NCBI GenBank assembly: GCA_025041195.1
Contig: JAKCFM010000001.1
Span: 620,001-684,000 of the forward strand
DNA from: Halobacteriales archaeon YIM A00013
GTDB taxonomy: Archaea > Halobacteriota > Halobacteria > Halobacteriales > Haloarculaceae
Reading direction: 5' to 3'
DNA: 64,000 nt
Shown here: in pieces, positions 43,073-54,434 of the stretch
Position numbering within the stretch: the stretch's first letter is position 1
How the letters are laid out: the number at the start of each line of letters is the position of its first letter
Translations under genes and position numbers: made by a program
Notes under the pieces: model-generated
Database searches by the model: none
What the model was told of the DNA's origin: nothing
Seen by the model: only the letters and a program-made list of their open reading frames with translations

Positions 43073-44818
43073 CTACAGCCGACGGGCGATCGTTTCAGCC
43101 GTCTTTTTCCCCACGCCAGGAACGGTCGCAAGCTCGTCGGTTGATGCAGTCCTGATCGTTTCGACCGAGCCAAACCGTCGGAGCAACCGGTTTCGGGTCT
43201 GGGGACCAACACCGTCGATCGTTTCGAGCACCGTCTCGATATCTTCGCGAAGCGTTTGGTGATACTGCACGGCAAACCGATGTGCCTCATCACGTACTCG
43301 CTGGAGGAGATGCAACTGTGGCGCATCGGACGGCCAGTTGAACTGTCGGTCGTCGGTGATAACGATCTCCTCGTCTTTCGCAAGCGCAACGACGGGCACG
43401 TCCCAACCAGCCGCAGCTAGCGCATCGACACTGGCCTGTCGCTGGCCGTCGCCGCCGTCGATGAGCAACAGATCGGGTGCAGGGCGCTCGTCGCGACCAG
43501 CGATCGCTCGGTTGGCTCGCCAGGCGAGCAGCTCGTGCATGTTTCCGTAGTCATCGTTGCGGTCGGTCAGCTTCTTTCGCCGATAGTCTGCTTTTACTGG
43601 CCGTCCATCCACGAACGTCACGTTGGAGCCAACGACCGATCGACCCTGTGCGTGGCTCACGTCGAATCCTTCGATCCGGTCGATAGTGTCGAGCCCGAGC
43701 GCGTTGGCCAACAGGGCGGCGCCATCCGTCTCACTCCTCGAACGCCGTGCGTTTTTCAGTGCGAGATTCACGAGGGTGTGTTTCCGACCGGCACCCGGTA
43801 CTGTCATCGTGACACCCACGGATTCGAGCCAGTCAGTCACGTCGGTGTCGGTGGGCAGCTCCGGACAGAGCAACTCATCAGGGAGCCGTCGCTCGGTGTA
43901 GAACTGCGGAAGAAACGCGCTCAAAATGTGTCCAACCGAGTTTGCTGGTTGTTCGTCCGCGCCGATACCAGACACCGAATGGCGTTCACGTTCGACGAGC
44001 TTGCCGTTCTCGCTGCAGAGGCGGGCGACCGTCGCGGATTCTCCCTGTACCGCTACGCCGAGGACGTCCATCGTTCGATCATCGCGGCTGATGACTGCCC
44101 CACCCCCCTCGCCGTGGAACGCTTCGACCGCATCGAGTCGGTCGCGAAGATTCGCGGCCCGTTCGTACTGCTGGGCGTCGCTTGCCTCGTGCATTGCCCG
44201 CCGAAGCGGACCGGCAAGCACGCCGGTTTCGCCCTCAAAAAACCGTTTCACCGTTTCGACATCGTCCAGATACGTCTCGTGCTCAATTTCGCCGGTACAC
44301 GGCGCAGAACAGAGGCCGATATCGAAATCCAGACACGGGCGATCTCGGCCAGCAAACTTGTGATCAGAACAGCCACGTAGTCCGTAGAGCGACCGAATCG
44401 CCTTGACAACGGTATCAACGCGGCCCTTGTCGGTGTAGGGGCCGAACACGGTGGCGGATTTGTCGGGATCACGCGTGATCTCGATGCGGGGCGTGGGGTG
44501 GTCCGTGAGCTGTACGAGCGGATAGGATTTGTCGTCTTTGAGCCGAACGTTGTATCGTGGCTGATGGCGCTTGATCAGATTTGCCTCAAGCAAGAGGGCC
44601 TGCGTCTCGGTCTCGGTCATCGCCACGTCAATCGAGGCAGCTCCCTCGATCATGCGACGGATTCGCGCCGAACGAGGGTCGACGTACGACCGCACCCGGT
44701 CTCTGAGATCAACCGCCTTTCCCACATAGCGGACGACCCCATCTGCGTCCAGAAACTGATAGACGCCAGGCTCGCGTGGGAGTTCGCTCGCCCGTTCGGT
44801 GACGTCCGTGCGCTCCAT
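43073..44818 (-). CDS. uvrC: Excinuclease ABC subunit UvrC
   Basis: 581 residues. The N-terminal GIY-YIG nuclease reads '[19 protein letters not shown]' (GVY..YVG variant), a Cys-rich block ('[13 protein letters not shown]') follows, then a UVR motif near 200, the RNase H-like C-terminal nuclease ('[19 protein letters not shown]', '[11 protein letters not shown]') and tandem helix-hairpin-helix motifs at the end ('[19 protein letters not shown]'). It makes both incisions around a lesion. All key regions appear intact. Confidence 0.96.
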   Translation of the reverse strand: MERTDVTERASELPREPGVYQFLDADGVVRYVGKAVDLRDRVRSYVDPRSARIRRMIEGAASIDVAMTETETQALLLEANLIKRHQPRYNVRLKDDKSYPLVQLTDHPTPRIEITRDPDKSATVFGPYTDKGRVDTVVKAIRSLYGLRGCSDHKFAGRDRPCLDFDIGLCSAPCTGEIEHETYLDDVETVKRFFEGETGVLAGPLRRAMHEASDAQQYERAANLRDRLDAVEAFHGEGGGAVISRDDRTMDVLGVAVQGESATVARLCSENGKLVERERHSVSGIGADEQPANSVGHILSAFLPQFYTERRLPDELLCPELPTDTDVTDWLESVGVTMTVPGAGRKHTLVNLALKNARRSRSETDGAALLANALGLDTIDRIEGFDVSHAQGRSVVGSNVTFVDGRPVKADYRRKKLTDRNDDYGNMHELLAWRANRAIAGRDERPAPDLLLIDGGDGQRQASVDALAAAGWDVPVVALAKDEEIVITDDRQFNWPSDAPQLHLLQRVRDEAHRFAVQYHQTLREDIETVLETIDGVGPQTRNRLLRRFGSVETIRTASTDELATVPGVGKKTAETIARRL

Positions 44819-44902
44819 TACCTGTTACTATCGGCCGAACGTGGTTGAAACTGACGCGTTCTCTGTCGATGCGTTCTCCTGTTGGTAGCAAAAAGACCCA
44901 CT

Positions 44903-45166
44903 ATGAGCGACGCACGGCAGCTGTGGATGGTCGATCGAGCGTTTGATTCGAGAAATCTGGTGACGATCACGTACGCATCAACCGACGGAACACACCAGCT
45001 CCGCAAGGAGCTGTCATCGTCGATGCTCTCTCGAACTGCAATCACCGCCGCCATCACCGCACCGGAAGCGGAACTCGAATCGGTCGAGAACGAAACCCGC
45101 CGCGAGCGGTTTGCAACGGAGGCGTCCAGAATGGCGGCTGCTCACGCTCCGGACGATGAACTCTGA
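44903..45166 (+). CDS. Small conserved haloarchaeal protein of unknown function
   Basis: 87 residues. A beta-strand segment ('LWMVDRAFDSRNLVTITYA') leads to a charged helical tail. No motif is recognised. It starts at the ATG 44903, divergent from uvrC, and is followed by the AIR-synthase-like gene. It is predicted to be soluble and cytoplasmic. Confidence 0.65.
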   Translation: MSDARQLWMVDRAFDSRNLVTITYASTDGTHQLRKELSSSMLSRTAITAAITAPEAELESVENETRRERFATEASRMAAAHAPDDEL

Positions 45167-45203
45167 GCAAAAGCGTAACAACCGTCCCCACGAGAGCCAG
45201 GGT

Positions 45204-46214
45204 ATGGACCGGTACGGCAAGATAGACCGCTCGTTTTTCACTGAATACGTCTATCCGCATCTCGGGGCCGACCGCGATGATGTCACGTTGGGCCCCACCG
45301 CTGGCGTGGATTTTGGAATTGTCGACGTTGGGGGTTCGGCCATGGTGACTGCTACGGATCCACTCTCGATTCTTCCAGGACTGGGATTCGAGCGAGCTGC
45401 CGAGTTCGCGCTCGACATCGTGCTCACCGACGTGGCTGTCAGTGGACTATCGCCAGACTTTCTCACCGTTTCGTTCACGCTCCCGCCATCGATGACCGAC
45501 GAGCAGTTCCGACGCGTCTGGACAACCATGGACGCAATGGCGACTGAACTGGATATCGCCATAGTGACCGGCCATACTGCGCGATACGAGGGCTGTTCGT
45601 TCCCGTGGATCGGTGGGGCAACGGCCTTTGCTGTCGGTGAACACGATGCGGTGATCAGACCGAACGGGAGCGAGCCCGGCGACCGACTCATCGTGTCGAC
45701 TGGCCCCGGTGCTGAGGCGGTCGGACTGTTAACCACCCTGTTTGGTGACCAGATCGATCTCTCCGTCGATACCCTCGAAACTGCCCGGAAACGGCTCGAT
45801 GACACCCATGGCGTTGGAGACGCACTCGCCGTGGCAACGGTTGATGGAGTGACCGCAATCCACGACATCACGGAAGGCGGCCTCCAGGGTGCGCTGTGCG
45901 AACTCGCCAACAGCTCGGGACACAAACTCAGCGTCGAACGCGAGGCCGTTCCCCTCGGTCCGGGTGTCGAATCCGTCTGTGCCGAACTTGCGCTCGATCC
46001 GTGGCAGGTGACGAGTGCCGGTTCGCTGCTCGTGAGTGCACCCGAACAGGCGGCCACCAAGGTGGTCGAGACACTCCGTGCACGCGGGACGCGGGCCGCT
46101 ATCGTCGGCTCCGTCAGTGACGGTAGAGGCGCCTGGATCGATGGCGACCACGTCGAACACCCAGGCAGTGATCCCTCCTGGGAAGTGTACGCAACACTGG
46201 CCACTGAAGAATAA
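45204..46214 (+). CDS. AIR synthase-related (HypE/SelD/PurM-like) protein
   Basis: 336 residues of PurM-like fold in two halves. 'GVDFGIVDVGGSAMVTATDP' resembles the N-terminal ATP-binding motif with a D-x-x-x region, and 'HDITEGGLQGALCELA' is the conserved block of HypE and related enzymes. Members phosphorylate or dehydrate small substrates with ATP; the reaction here is unknown. The ATG at 45204 (MDRYGKIDRSFF) matches the family start. An in-frame ATG at 45156 overlaps the previous gene. Confidence 0.82.
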   Translation: MDRYGKIDRSFFTEYVYPHLGADRDDVTLGPTAGVDFGIVDVGGSAMVTATDPLSILPGLGFERAAEFALDIVLTDVAVSGLSPDFLTVSFTLPPSMTDEQFRRVWTTMDAMATELDIAIVTGHTARYEGCSFPWIGGATAFAVGEHDAVIRPNGSEPGDRLIVSTGPGAEAVGLLTTLFGDQIDLSVDTLETARKRLDDTHGVGDALAVATVDGVTAIHDITEGGLQGALCELANSSGHKLSVEREAVPLGPGVESVCAELALDPWQVTSAGSLLVSAPEQAATKVVETLRARGTRAAIVGSVSDGRGAWIDGDHVEHPGSDPSWEVYATLATEE

Positions 46215-46689
46215 TCGCTGGACGGGAACGTTCTGGCAGATAAATCTGTTGTTGTTACATTATAAAACGCTCGTTTGAGCCAACGGGGTGTATTATGCCT
46301 TCAGACGGCCAAAGACGAATGTGGTTGGCATGGCACCACAGACCGATACGGACGATGGCCGTGGTAGCCGTATGATGTTGGGCGAACGAGGAGCTATAGG
46401 CGCACGCGACCCGTTTGCTGACGATCGGTGTTTCGGAGCCGGGCCTCCCGACCCGTTTGTCGGCATCGCATACCCATCCGGATCGTGTGTGGGCGAGTGA
46501 GTCACGTTGTGAACGATGAGTGACGGCAGTTTGTCAAATCGGTCAAATCGCCTGTCGGACTCCGGCCCTGTCGGCCGGGGCCATTTCCACTAGCGGAGCT
46601 GTCTACAGTGTCAGAGGAAGACGAGCGCAATTACTATACGGTGTTTGGGTACGATAACACGGACGGGGTCGTCGGCCCCGTTGAACCCT
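46215..46689. other. Gene-free interval with a short direct repeat
   Basis: These 475 bases carry no gene that I can support. Overlapping frames on both strands (46288-46505) cancel as evidence. CGACCCGTTTG occurs twice (46407-46417 and 46449-46459). A GTG-initiated frame from 46608 (beginning MSEEDERNYYTVFGYDN) runs into the antisense of the next gene and might be a small protein. Confidence 0.35.
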
Positions 46690-48372
46690 CTAGTTCTGTA
46701 TCGTTTCGTCAGTCGCATCAGATCGCTCTCCATCGAGCTGTGCAGCGGTGTGCGCTTCGGATTCTTCAGTTACCGACTCGGTGACACCGGCCGTCAGTGG
46801 GTCGACCAGGAGCTCGACTGACTGACCGTGTTCGAACGCCGGATCAGGATCGGAGATCCGTAGCAGGCAGATGTCTCCGCCCGCGTCGACAACCGTTGCC
46901 GTGTGTGGCTCCTGATCGAGGATCGCCTCGACGGTTGAAAGATTCGATCTGATGATGTCGAGTGCGCTGTCGATCGTCATCGCGTCGGACGCAGCCGGGC
47001 TCGCTGGTTCGGAGGCAACTGGCTCAGGTGGGTGTCCAAACCGTGCATCAACCGCTCCGAGATCGACCCCTTCGGTCGTGATATCAACACGTTCGCGTCG
47101 TGGCAGCTCGATCGGTGGGCCGTACTCGCTCAGTCGTGGAGCGTCGTAGCGGTCGGGCTGCTGGCGCCGAATCCGACTGGCAGCCTCGGCGTCGAGCTCT
47201 GCAGGCGCCACCCACTCCGATCCATCATACAGCGTATACACGAGATCGTCGCTGACTTCCCACACGAAGGAGTCGCGCTGGACTGGCGTGCCAGTCGTCA
47301 TTGTCGTCGTTCTGTTCGCCAGGACGACCTGGACAGGATCGAGTGACTCCAGGACGGACGCCAGTGACGATTCCGTCGGTTCGTGCCGCCATGGAAGCGA
47401 TTGTGCCATACAGCGTGCGGCAGCCATTGGCGTTGCGTCGCGGTGAGTGAGCCGAATTACTGCCGCCGACGGATCGTCAACCAGGCCATCAAACAGTCGT
47501 TTTGAGCGGCCTTCGATGGGTGTCGCGGGCGTTGCCACGACGACACCATTCCCATCCATTGGGGGTGCACCGTCTGGCATCGGTCTGACGTTCTGGTTCG
47601 TGTAGCCAAGCTGCTCCCACAGTGCGCCGATTCGGCCGACAGGAATCGTCAGTTCGGGCATCCCAATCCCATTTGAGAGCTCGCCGAGCAGGGCCGTCAC
47701 GTGGAGTGCGGTCGGCTCATCCGCCGTCACCAGCACGGAAGAGGCCGTCGACACCCGATCACAGATCACGCCACAGGCTTCTGTCAGTGAGTTTGGTGAG
47801 TGTGTCTGGTCAGGGGCATCGAGTACAACTGCGTCAAGATCTAGCTCCGGTGGGAGGCTGAGCCCCTGAAACCCGGCCGCAGCGTCCTCAGTGTACTCGT
47901 TGGCTACGAGCACCGTTCTGAATGCGTTGCCGTCATCGATTTCGAACAGGAATCCTGCAGTCCCTGGCGCGTGACCGACTGGAACCGGATGGACCGAGAG
48001 TCCCTCAAGTAGCTGATTCCAGCCATCGATAACGACAAACTGATCAAGAATCCGTTCGGGGTGGTCCATCGATCGCGCTTTGGATCCCGTCAGCGACGCC
48101 GCGACAATTTGGGCCGTCTCCCGGGTCGCATAAATTGGGACATTCTCGGAGACGTTCGAATCGAGCGCGCTGTAACACTCGGGATGTGCGCTGGTCAACA
48201 CAATTCCAAGCAGCGATTCGCCCCGGTCCGCATCGAGAATCGCCTCAACGTCCACCCCACGACCGGCGTTGAACAACAGACACCCCACACCGTCAGGGAC
48301 AACACCCTCAAACCGCAAGCAGAACGACTCGCCGCCTGTGTCTGGGTTCACACGCTGATAATGTAGCCTCAT
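46690..48372 (-). CDS. Beta-CASP/metallo-beta-lactamase-like protein lacking the metal motif
   Basis: 560 residues. The N-terminal half follows a beta-lactamase/beta-CASP plan: 'IVLTSAHPECYSALD' sits where THxHxDH should be, 'PVPVGHAPGTAGFLFEI' where the second His motif and 'GT.GF' turn lie, and the beta-CASP-like middle holds 'VLVTADEPTALHV' and 'VVVATPATPIEG'. The His/Asp ligands are mostly missing, so it is probably not a nuclease. The last 100 residues are an acidic tail with a small beta domain. A scaffolding or RNA-binding role is conceivable. Stands alone. Confidence 0.6.
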   Translation of the reverse strand: MRLHYQRVNPDTGGESFCLRFEGVVPDGVGCLLFNAGRGVDVEAILDADRGESLLGIVLTSAHPECYSALDSNVSENVPIYATRETAQIVAASLTGSKARSMDHPERILDQFVVIDGWNQLLEGLSVHPVPVGHAPGTAGFLFEIDDGNAFRTVLVANEYTEDAAAGFQGLSLPPELDLDAVVLDAPDQTHSPNSLTEACGVICDRVSTASSVLVTADEPTALHVTALLGELSNGIGMPELTIPVGRIGALWEQLGYTNQNVRPMPDGAPPMDGNGVVVATPATPIEGRSKRLFDGLVDDPSAAVIRLTHRDATPMAAARCMAQSLPWRHEPTESSLASVLESLDPVQVVLANRTTTMTTGTPVQRDSFVWEVSDDLVYTLYDGSEWVAPAELDAEAASRIRRQQPDRYDAPRLSEYGPPIELPRRERVDITTEGVDLGAVDARFGHPPEPVASEPASPAASDAMTIDSALDIIRSNLSTVEAILDQEPHTATVVDAGGDICLLRISDPDPAFEHGQSVELLVDPLTAGVTESVTEESEAHTAAQLDGERSDATDETIQN

Positions 48373-48481
48373 CCCCCGACTATTATAGCCAGCAGCAGTT
48401 AACGTTGATTTAAGCTATTATTGAAAATCAGCATTCTATTGTGAAATAGATGACGATTCCCCACAGTTGCCTACCAGCGGA

Positions 48482-50686
<2,205 letters not shown>

Positions 50687-50741
50687 TCACCTAATGGATC
50701 GTGTCGGTAACATTATAGTCGCTGGCAGACGAAACAGAGCC

Positions 50742-50978
50742 ATGGTCCACACCTGCAGAAACTGCAAACGCACGTTTGCGACGGAGCTCGAACTCGAGCT
50801 TCACCGAGACACCTGTACCGACGATCAACTGTTCTGTGAACGCTGTGGTGAGCGGTTCCCTGAGCGACGAGCCACTCGCGATGGCTGGCACTACGAATGT
50901 CCAACTGAAGACTGTCAAGGGACCGGGATCGACGACGAACTACACCGGGTACGGGACGCGATTTCAGCGACGCAGTGA
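50742..50978 (+). CDS. Small zinc-finger protein (HVO_2901-like)
   Basis: 78 residues. A C2H2-like finger ('HTCRNCKRTFATELELELHR') is followed by a zinc ribbon ('FCERCGERF', 'HYECPTEDCQG'). The pattern matches a haloarchaeal zinc-finger family named after Haloferax HVO_2901, as I recall. It may bind nucleic acid or protein. The ATG at 50742 follows about 140 nt of promoter region shared with ligA. Confidence 0.75.
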   Translation: MVHTCRNCKRTFATELELELHRDTCTDDQLFCERCGERFPERRATRDGWHYECPTEDCQGTGIDDELHRVRDAISATQ

Positions 50979-51077
50979 CGACTCGCTGCTGAGTTAATTG
51001 CGGACGTGACCTCGGTACTCATAGGGCTCGTCAACACCGGGTGTCGAGGCCGGCTCTGCGGGCCTTTGTCGTCATCG

Positions 51078-51117
51078 GCCACGCCTGTCGTTACAGTCGC
51101 GCCACCTTAGGCGTGGC
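51078..51117. terminator. Long inverted repeat, terminator or structured RNA
   Basis: GCCACGCCT (51078-51086) pairs perfectly with AGGCGTGGC (51109-51117) across 22 nt. Further short complementary blocks lie at about 51036-51065. It sits 100 nt after the zinc-finger gene and upstream of the ArlD/E-like gene. No T-run follows, so the terminator reading is tentative. Confidence 0.4.
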
Positions 51118-51418
51118 GAGTATCACAGCGATTCACAAAATTGATCAACAGTTTGTACTGTTCGCAGAGAGAATTCACAGTCTATGAGGAAAGATTGTTG
51201 TGCATTTGTATCGCACATATTCAACGGCGATGGTTGTGGATTCGAGCGATGTCGACGTGTCAATTTGGTATCAATCTAGCGGCGACACCGTGTCGACCGA
51301 CGAATCCTGTGACGCCGCGTTCGTTTTCAACAACGCTCAGCAGCCCACTCCAGGAGCTCACGGGGGCGATCGCGCTTCCGAACAGTTCAACAGGCCGGAG
51401 GTTAACCCTTCAATCAAC

Positions 51419-52114
51419 ATGGACAGCGGCGAACAAGATTCGTCGGGGGGATCATCCGGTGGGGGTGCGCTCGACGGCCGGGGGGACAAGACAGATTCTG
51501 CGGCGGCAGGTGACAACGATTCAGATGATGGCGCGTCGAAGGGGTCGTCGATCGGACCGGACGTGTTTCAGTCAGCAACGCAGGACGGACCGAGGGCACA
51601 GGTGGCGATCGATCCAACGTCATACTCCATCGAAGAGCTTCGAACAGTCGCCGACTGTTCGGACCCGGACGTCGTAACACCGATTACGGATAATGAGGTC
51701 CACGGCTTTGTCTGGTCGGAGCCACCGGAGGAACACCGTTCGCACGTGGAAGATCCCACGCCACAACAGATCGATCGGCTGTTGACCCTGGCCGGCATCG
51801 ATCCCGAGCGGGTTGGTGAGAAGCCGTATCTCACCCGCGTTGAACAGCAAGAAGCTGGGACCTACATCAATGGGTGGGTTGACTTTCTTATTGCTGAAGC
51901 CGGAACCGAGGGCGCCATCAGCGCAATTGACCGCTACCAGGAGATTGGCTGGATCACGCCACACGTCGCCGAACAGCTTCTCGAACGGGTCGAATGGGCC
52001 GATGTCCAGGATGGTGAGGGATATGAAGTGTTCGACCGTGGCGACCATCTTCTCAATTTCTTCTACGTGGCAAAAATCGCCTCTCTTTCCGTCGAAGGAA
52101 TGATGTTTTACTGA
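51419..52114 (+). CDS. ArlD/E (FlaD/E)-domain protein outside an archaellum cluster
   Basis: 231 residues. A Gly/Ser/Asp-rich low-complexity N-terminus precedes a C-terminal domain (about 125-225) like the archaellum motor proteins ArlD and ArlE: 'TYINGWVDFLIAEAGTEGAI' with 'YQEIGWITPHVAEQLLERV'. In archaella this domain links the sensory switch to the motor. No other arl or che genes lie nearby; the neighbour is a salactin-like actin. The ATG at 51419 is uncertain because the frame is open to 51230 or 51200. Confidence 0.6.
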   Translation: MDSGEQDSSGGSSGGGALDGRGDKTDSAAAGDNDSDDGASKGSSIGPDVFQSATQDGPRAQVAIDPTSYSIEELRTVADCSDPDVVTPITDNEVHGFVWSEPPEEHRSHVEDPTPQQIDRLLTLAGIDPERVGEKPYLTRVEQQEAGTYINGWVDFLIAEAGTEGAISAIDRYQEIGWITPHVAEQLLERVEWADVQDGEGYEVFDRGDHLLNFFYVAKIASLSVEGMMFY

Positions 52115-52187
52115 ACGCAGTCCAGCCGATACTGTTGATTGGCCAGGTGCTCCCCGTGCCCCCCAGCGCACATCGAGTGGAAATTGC

Positions 52188-52212
52188 AGAGTAGCATAAA
52201 TATATCTACTCT
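52188..52212. promoter_or_regulatory. Inverted repeat enclosing a TATA-like box upstream of salactin
   Basis: AGAGTAG (52188-52194) and CTACTCT (52206-52212) form perfect arms around CATAAATATAT, a plausible TATA box. A protein bound to the arms would cover the promoter. The salactin start lies 96 nt downstream, giving an unusually long leader. Confidence 0.45.
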
Positions 52213-52307
52213 ATGTTGTGTTACTCTCACCTGTATTTGTATTTTATTGAAAAATTCTGCGCTATACGGATGATGATAAGTACCAGGAGCGAAAATGGAC
52301 ATTCAAC

Positions 52308-53378
52308 ATGCTCGATGAGGAAATGGAGACAGAAGAAGAGCTAGACGAAGAGAATCCGGTTCCTGTGGGTGTGAAGCTGGGTAGCACACGAACGGTCGTT
52401 GTCCAGCCGAAAGGGAATGTCGTACGAACGCATGAAGCACTGACATGTCTTGCAACATATCAGGATGTGTTATCTGAAAAGCGGCGCGCAGTGTACGGTG
52501 AAGAGGCAGCCAATGAGTATCCCGAGCGGGTTCAGTTCATGCTGCGTTCCGGGCTGCCCGAGGACGACGAGCGCGCTGAAACGGCGGCGACGTTCTTTGA
52601 TAAGTTCACCAGCGCCAATGGTGTCTCAGAGAACAGCGTCGTTGTGTACGCCATCCCGACGATCGACAACGAGGGAGGGCTGACGAATCTCGCATCAGTA
52701 ATCGAAGAGAGCGGGATTGGGAGTCAGCTCATTCGGAGCTATCCGGAATCACTCTGCGGATCGATCCCGGCGCTTGGTGGTGGTCTCGACGCGATCAATC
52801 GGATTTTCATCGCCATCAATATGGGATCGACCAATCTCGAAGCGTGTGCGTATCGGCGTGGCGAGCAGCTCTCGCGATTTTCGACCGGGTCGGTAACCGG
52901 CAACGAGGTCGACCGCTGGATCGCAAACAATGTCGAAGAAGAGACCCAGGGTCGGGTGAATATCGATCAGACGACTGCACGCGAGTACAAAGAAGAGCAC
53001 GGCGATCTCGAGAACTTCAAGCCGTTCACAGATATCATCCAGCAACCCGGCGGTGGCACCCACGAGTTTACGATCGAGCGCAGCGTCGTAGACGCGTTGG
53101 ACCGGTACGTGAACGAAACAGTCGATGAGATCGCAAACGAGTTCCTCCCGCAGTTGGCAAACCGCTACATCAAAATCTACAAACAGACGCTCGAAGAGCC
53201 GATCGTTCTCACTGGCGGAATGGCATGCATTCCGGGGCTCTTAGAAGCGTTCGAAAACCGACTCAGCACCGAACTGCAACACGAAGTTACCGTGACAGCA
53301 CCGGAAGAACCAGTCACGGCGGCCGCTCGTGGTGCCCAACGCATCGCCGAGCAGTTCGTTGAAGAAGAAACCTTCTAG
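52308..53378 (+). CDS. Salactin-like actin homologue
   Basis: 356 residues of the MreB/ParM/actin fold, divergent. An acidic start precedes 'PVGVKLGSTRTVVVQPKG' (phosphate 1), 'IAINMGSTNLEACAYRRGE' (phosphate 2), and 'EPIVLTGGMACIPGLLEAF' (adenosine motif). Sequence style and length match salactin, the dynamically unstable actin filament protein described in Halobacterium salinarum. It probably polymerises at cell poles and affects chromosome partitioning; that role is transferred by similarity. It follows an ArlD/E-domain gene by 193 nt. Confidence 0.78.
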   Translation: MLDEEMETEEELDEENPVPVGVKLGSTRTVVVQPKGNVVRTHEALTCLATYQDVLSEKRRAVYGEEAANEYPERVQFMLRSGLPEDDERAETAATFFDKFTSANGVSENSVVVYAIPTIDNEGGLTNLASVIEESGIGSQLIRSYPESLCGSIPALGGGLDAINRIFIAINMGSTNLEACAYRRGEQLSRFSTGSVTGNEVDRWIANNVEEETQGRVNIDQTTAREYKEEHGDLENFKPFTDIIQQPGGGTHEFTIERSVVDALDRYVNETVDEIANEFLPQLANRYIKIYKQTLEEPIVLTGGMACIPGLLEAFENRLSTELQHEVTVTAPEEPVTAAARGAQRIAEQFVEEETF

Positions 53379-53399
53379 GCCGTTCGGTAGTTGGGGTCA

Positions 53400-54392
53400 T
53401 CACTCGATACGTTCCCGTGCGCCGGCAATGACGAGCGGGAGCGTTATCGTGGCATCAGCGTATACGGAGACGTTACGCGCGTCTTTTTTGAGTTTTCCCC
53501 AGGATCTGGCTTCATCTAAGGTTGCACCAGAGAGCCCGCCGGTCTGTGGTGGATCCATCGTGAGTTGCACACCGTAATCGTATGCGCCGGGCGTGACGAG
53601 CATCGTCTGGAGAACGTAATTTTTCGGGACGCCACCGCCGACGACGAACGCGCCGGTCGAATCCGCCTCGTAGGCGATATCGTTCAGTTCAGACATATCT
53701 GCCAGCGCATCGAGCGAGAACGGATCGACCTGCGAGCGCAGCCAGGCCTGGAGGCCAAGCACTGAATCCTGAATCGCTGGGACGTAGATCGGCACGTCGT
53801 GTTCGGCCGCTACAGCAGCGATTCCGGGTGCTTCCTCGATATTTTCTCGCTCGTTGACTGCTGCATTGGCTTCTCCAAGTTTTCGGGTGAACGCTCGAAT
53901 GCTGACTGGCTCCTCGAACACCGGAAACACTTCTTCACGGAGATGCGTTTCGAACAGCGCGAAATGCTCCTGTGGGAGATAGACGTTGTAGATGCGGTCC
54001 ACCCCTTCGTCTCTGAGGGTTTCGTCGTGTTCCCGTTCGGTTCCCTCGCCATGGACGCGTCCGTGGTGGTGTTTTCCACCGATCGCTTCGATGGCGTCAT
54101 GCGTGAGATTCGCACCCGTGGTGACGAGCACGTCGATGTAGCCATCGTGGATAAGATCTGCTACGATCTGTCGCATGCCGGTTGGCACCATCGCGCCAGC
54201 GAGTCCGAAGAAGACGGTCGTGTCATCTTCGAACATCGACGCCGCAACGTCCGTCGCTTCGTGGAGATCTGCCGCGCCGATACCGGCCTTACCGAACTGT
54301 TCGAGTAACGCACCGACCGACATCTCGCCGGTCACCCGCGCGTGATCGATTGGATCGTGTTGGAACTCCGTTCGATCGACCTCTTCGCTCAT
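53400..54392 (-). CDS. dys: Deoxyhypusine synthase (DHS-like)
   Basis: 330 residues. NAD-binding and active-site blocks are present: 'FFGLAGAMVPTGMR', 'VTTGANLTHD', 'GGKHHHGRVHGEG', 'PIYVPAIQDS', 'GGGVPKNYVLQ', and the conserved Lys in 'ARSWGKLKKDA'. The enzyme transfers an aminobutyl-type group to a Lys of aIF5A. In Haloferax volcanii aIF5A is reported to be deoxyhypusinylated although spermidine is scarce, and agmatine is thought to be the donor. It ends a co-directional row of aIF5A, agmatinase and Nif3 genes. Confidence 0.92.
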   Translation of the reverse strand: MSEEVDRTEFQHDPIDHARVTGEMSVGALLEQFGKAGIGAADLHEATDVAASMFEDDTTVFFGLAGAMVPTGMRQIVADLIHDGYIDVLVTTGANLTHDAIEAIGGKHHHGRVHGEGTEREHDETLRDEGVDRIYNVYLPQEHFALFETHLREEVFPVFEEPVSIRAFTRKLGEANAAVNERENIEEAPGIAAVAAEHDVPIYVPAIQDSVLGLQAWLRSQVDPFSLDALADMSELNDIAYEADSTGAFVVGGGVPKNYVLQTMLVTPGAYDYGVQLTMDPPQTGGLSGATLDEARSWGKLKKDARNVSVYADATITLPLVIAGARERIE

Positions 54393-54434
54393 AGCACTCC
54401 TCGGTCAGCGATCGGTTTGAAGGGCGCGTTTCGC

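Noticed and set aside
46288-46505. Overlapping frames on both strands in the gap after the AIR-synthase-like gene
   Set aside because: Both frames mirror each other, neither has a recognisable fold, start context or homologue.
51141-51677. 178-codon plus-strand frame overlapping the start of the ArlD/E-like gene
   Set aside because: Out of frame with the recognisable domain and rich in Arg/Thr, typical of a shadow frame.
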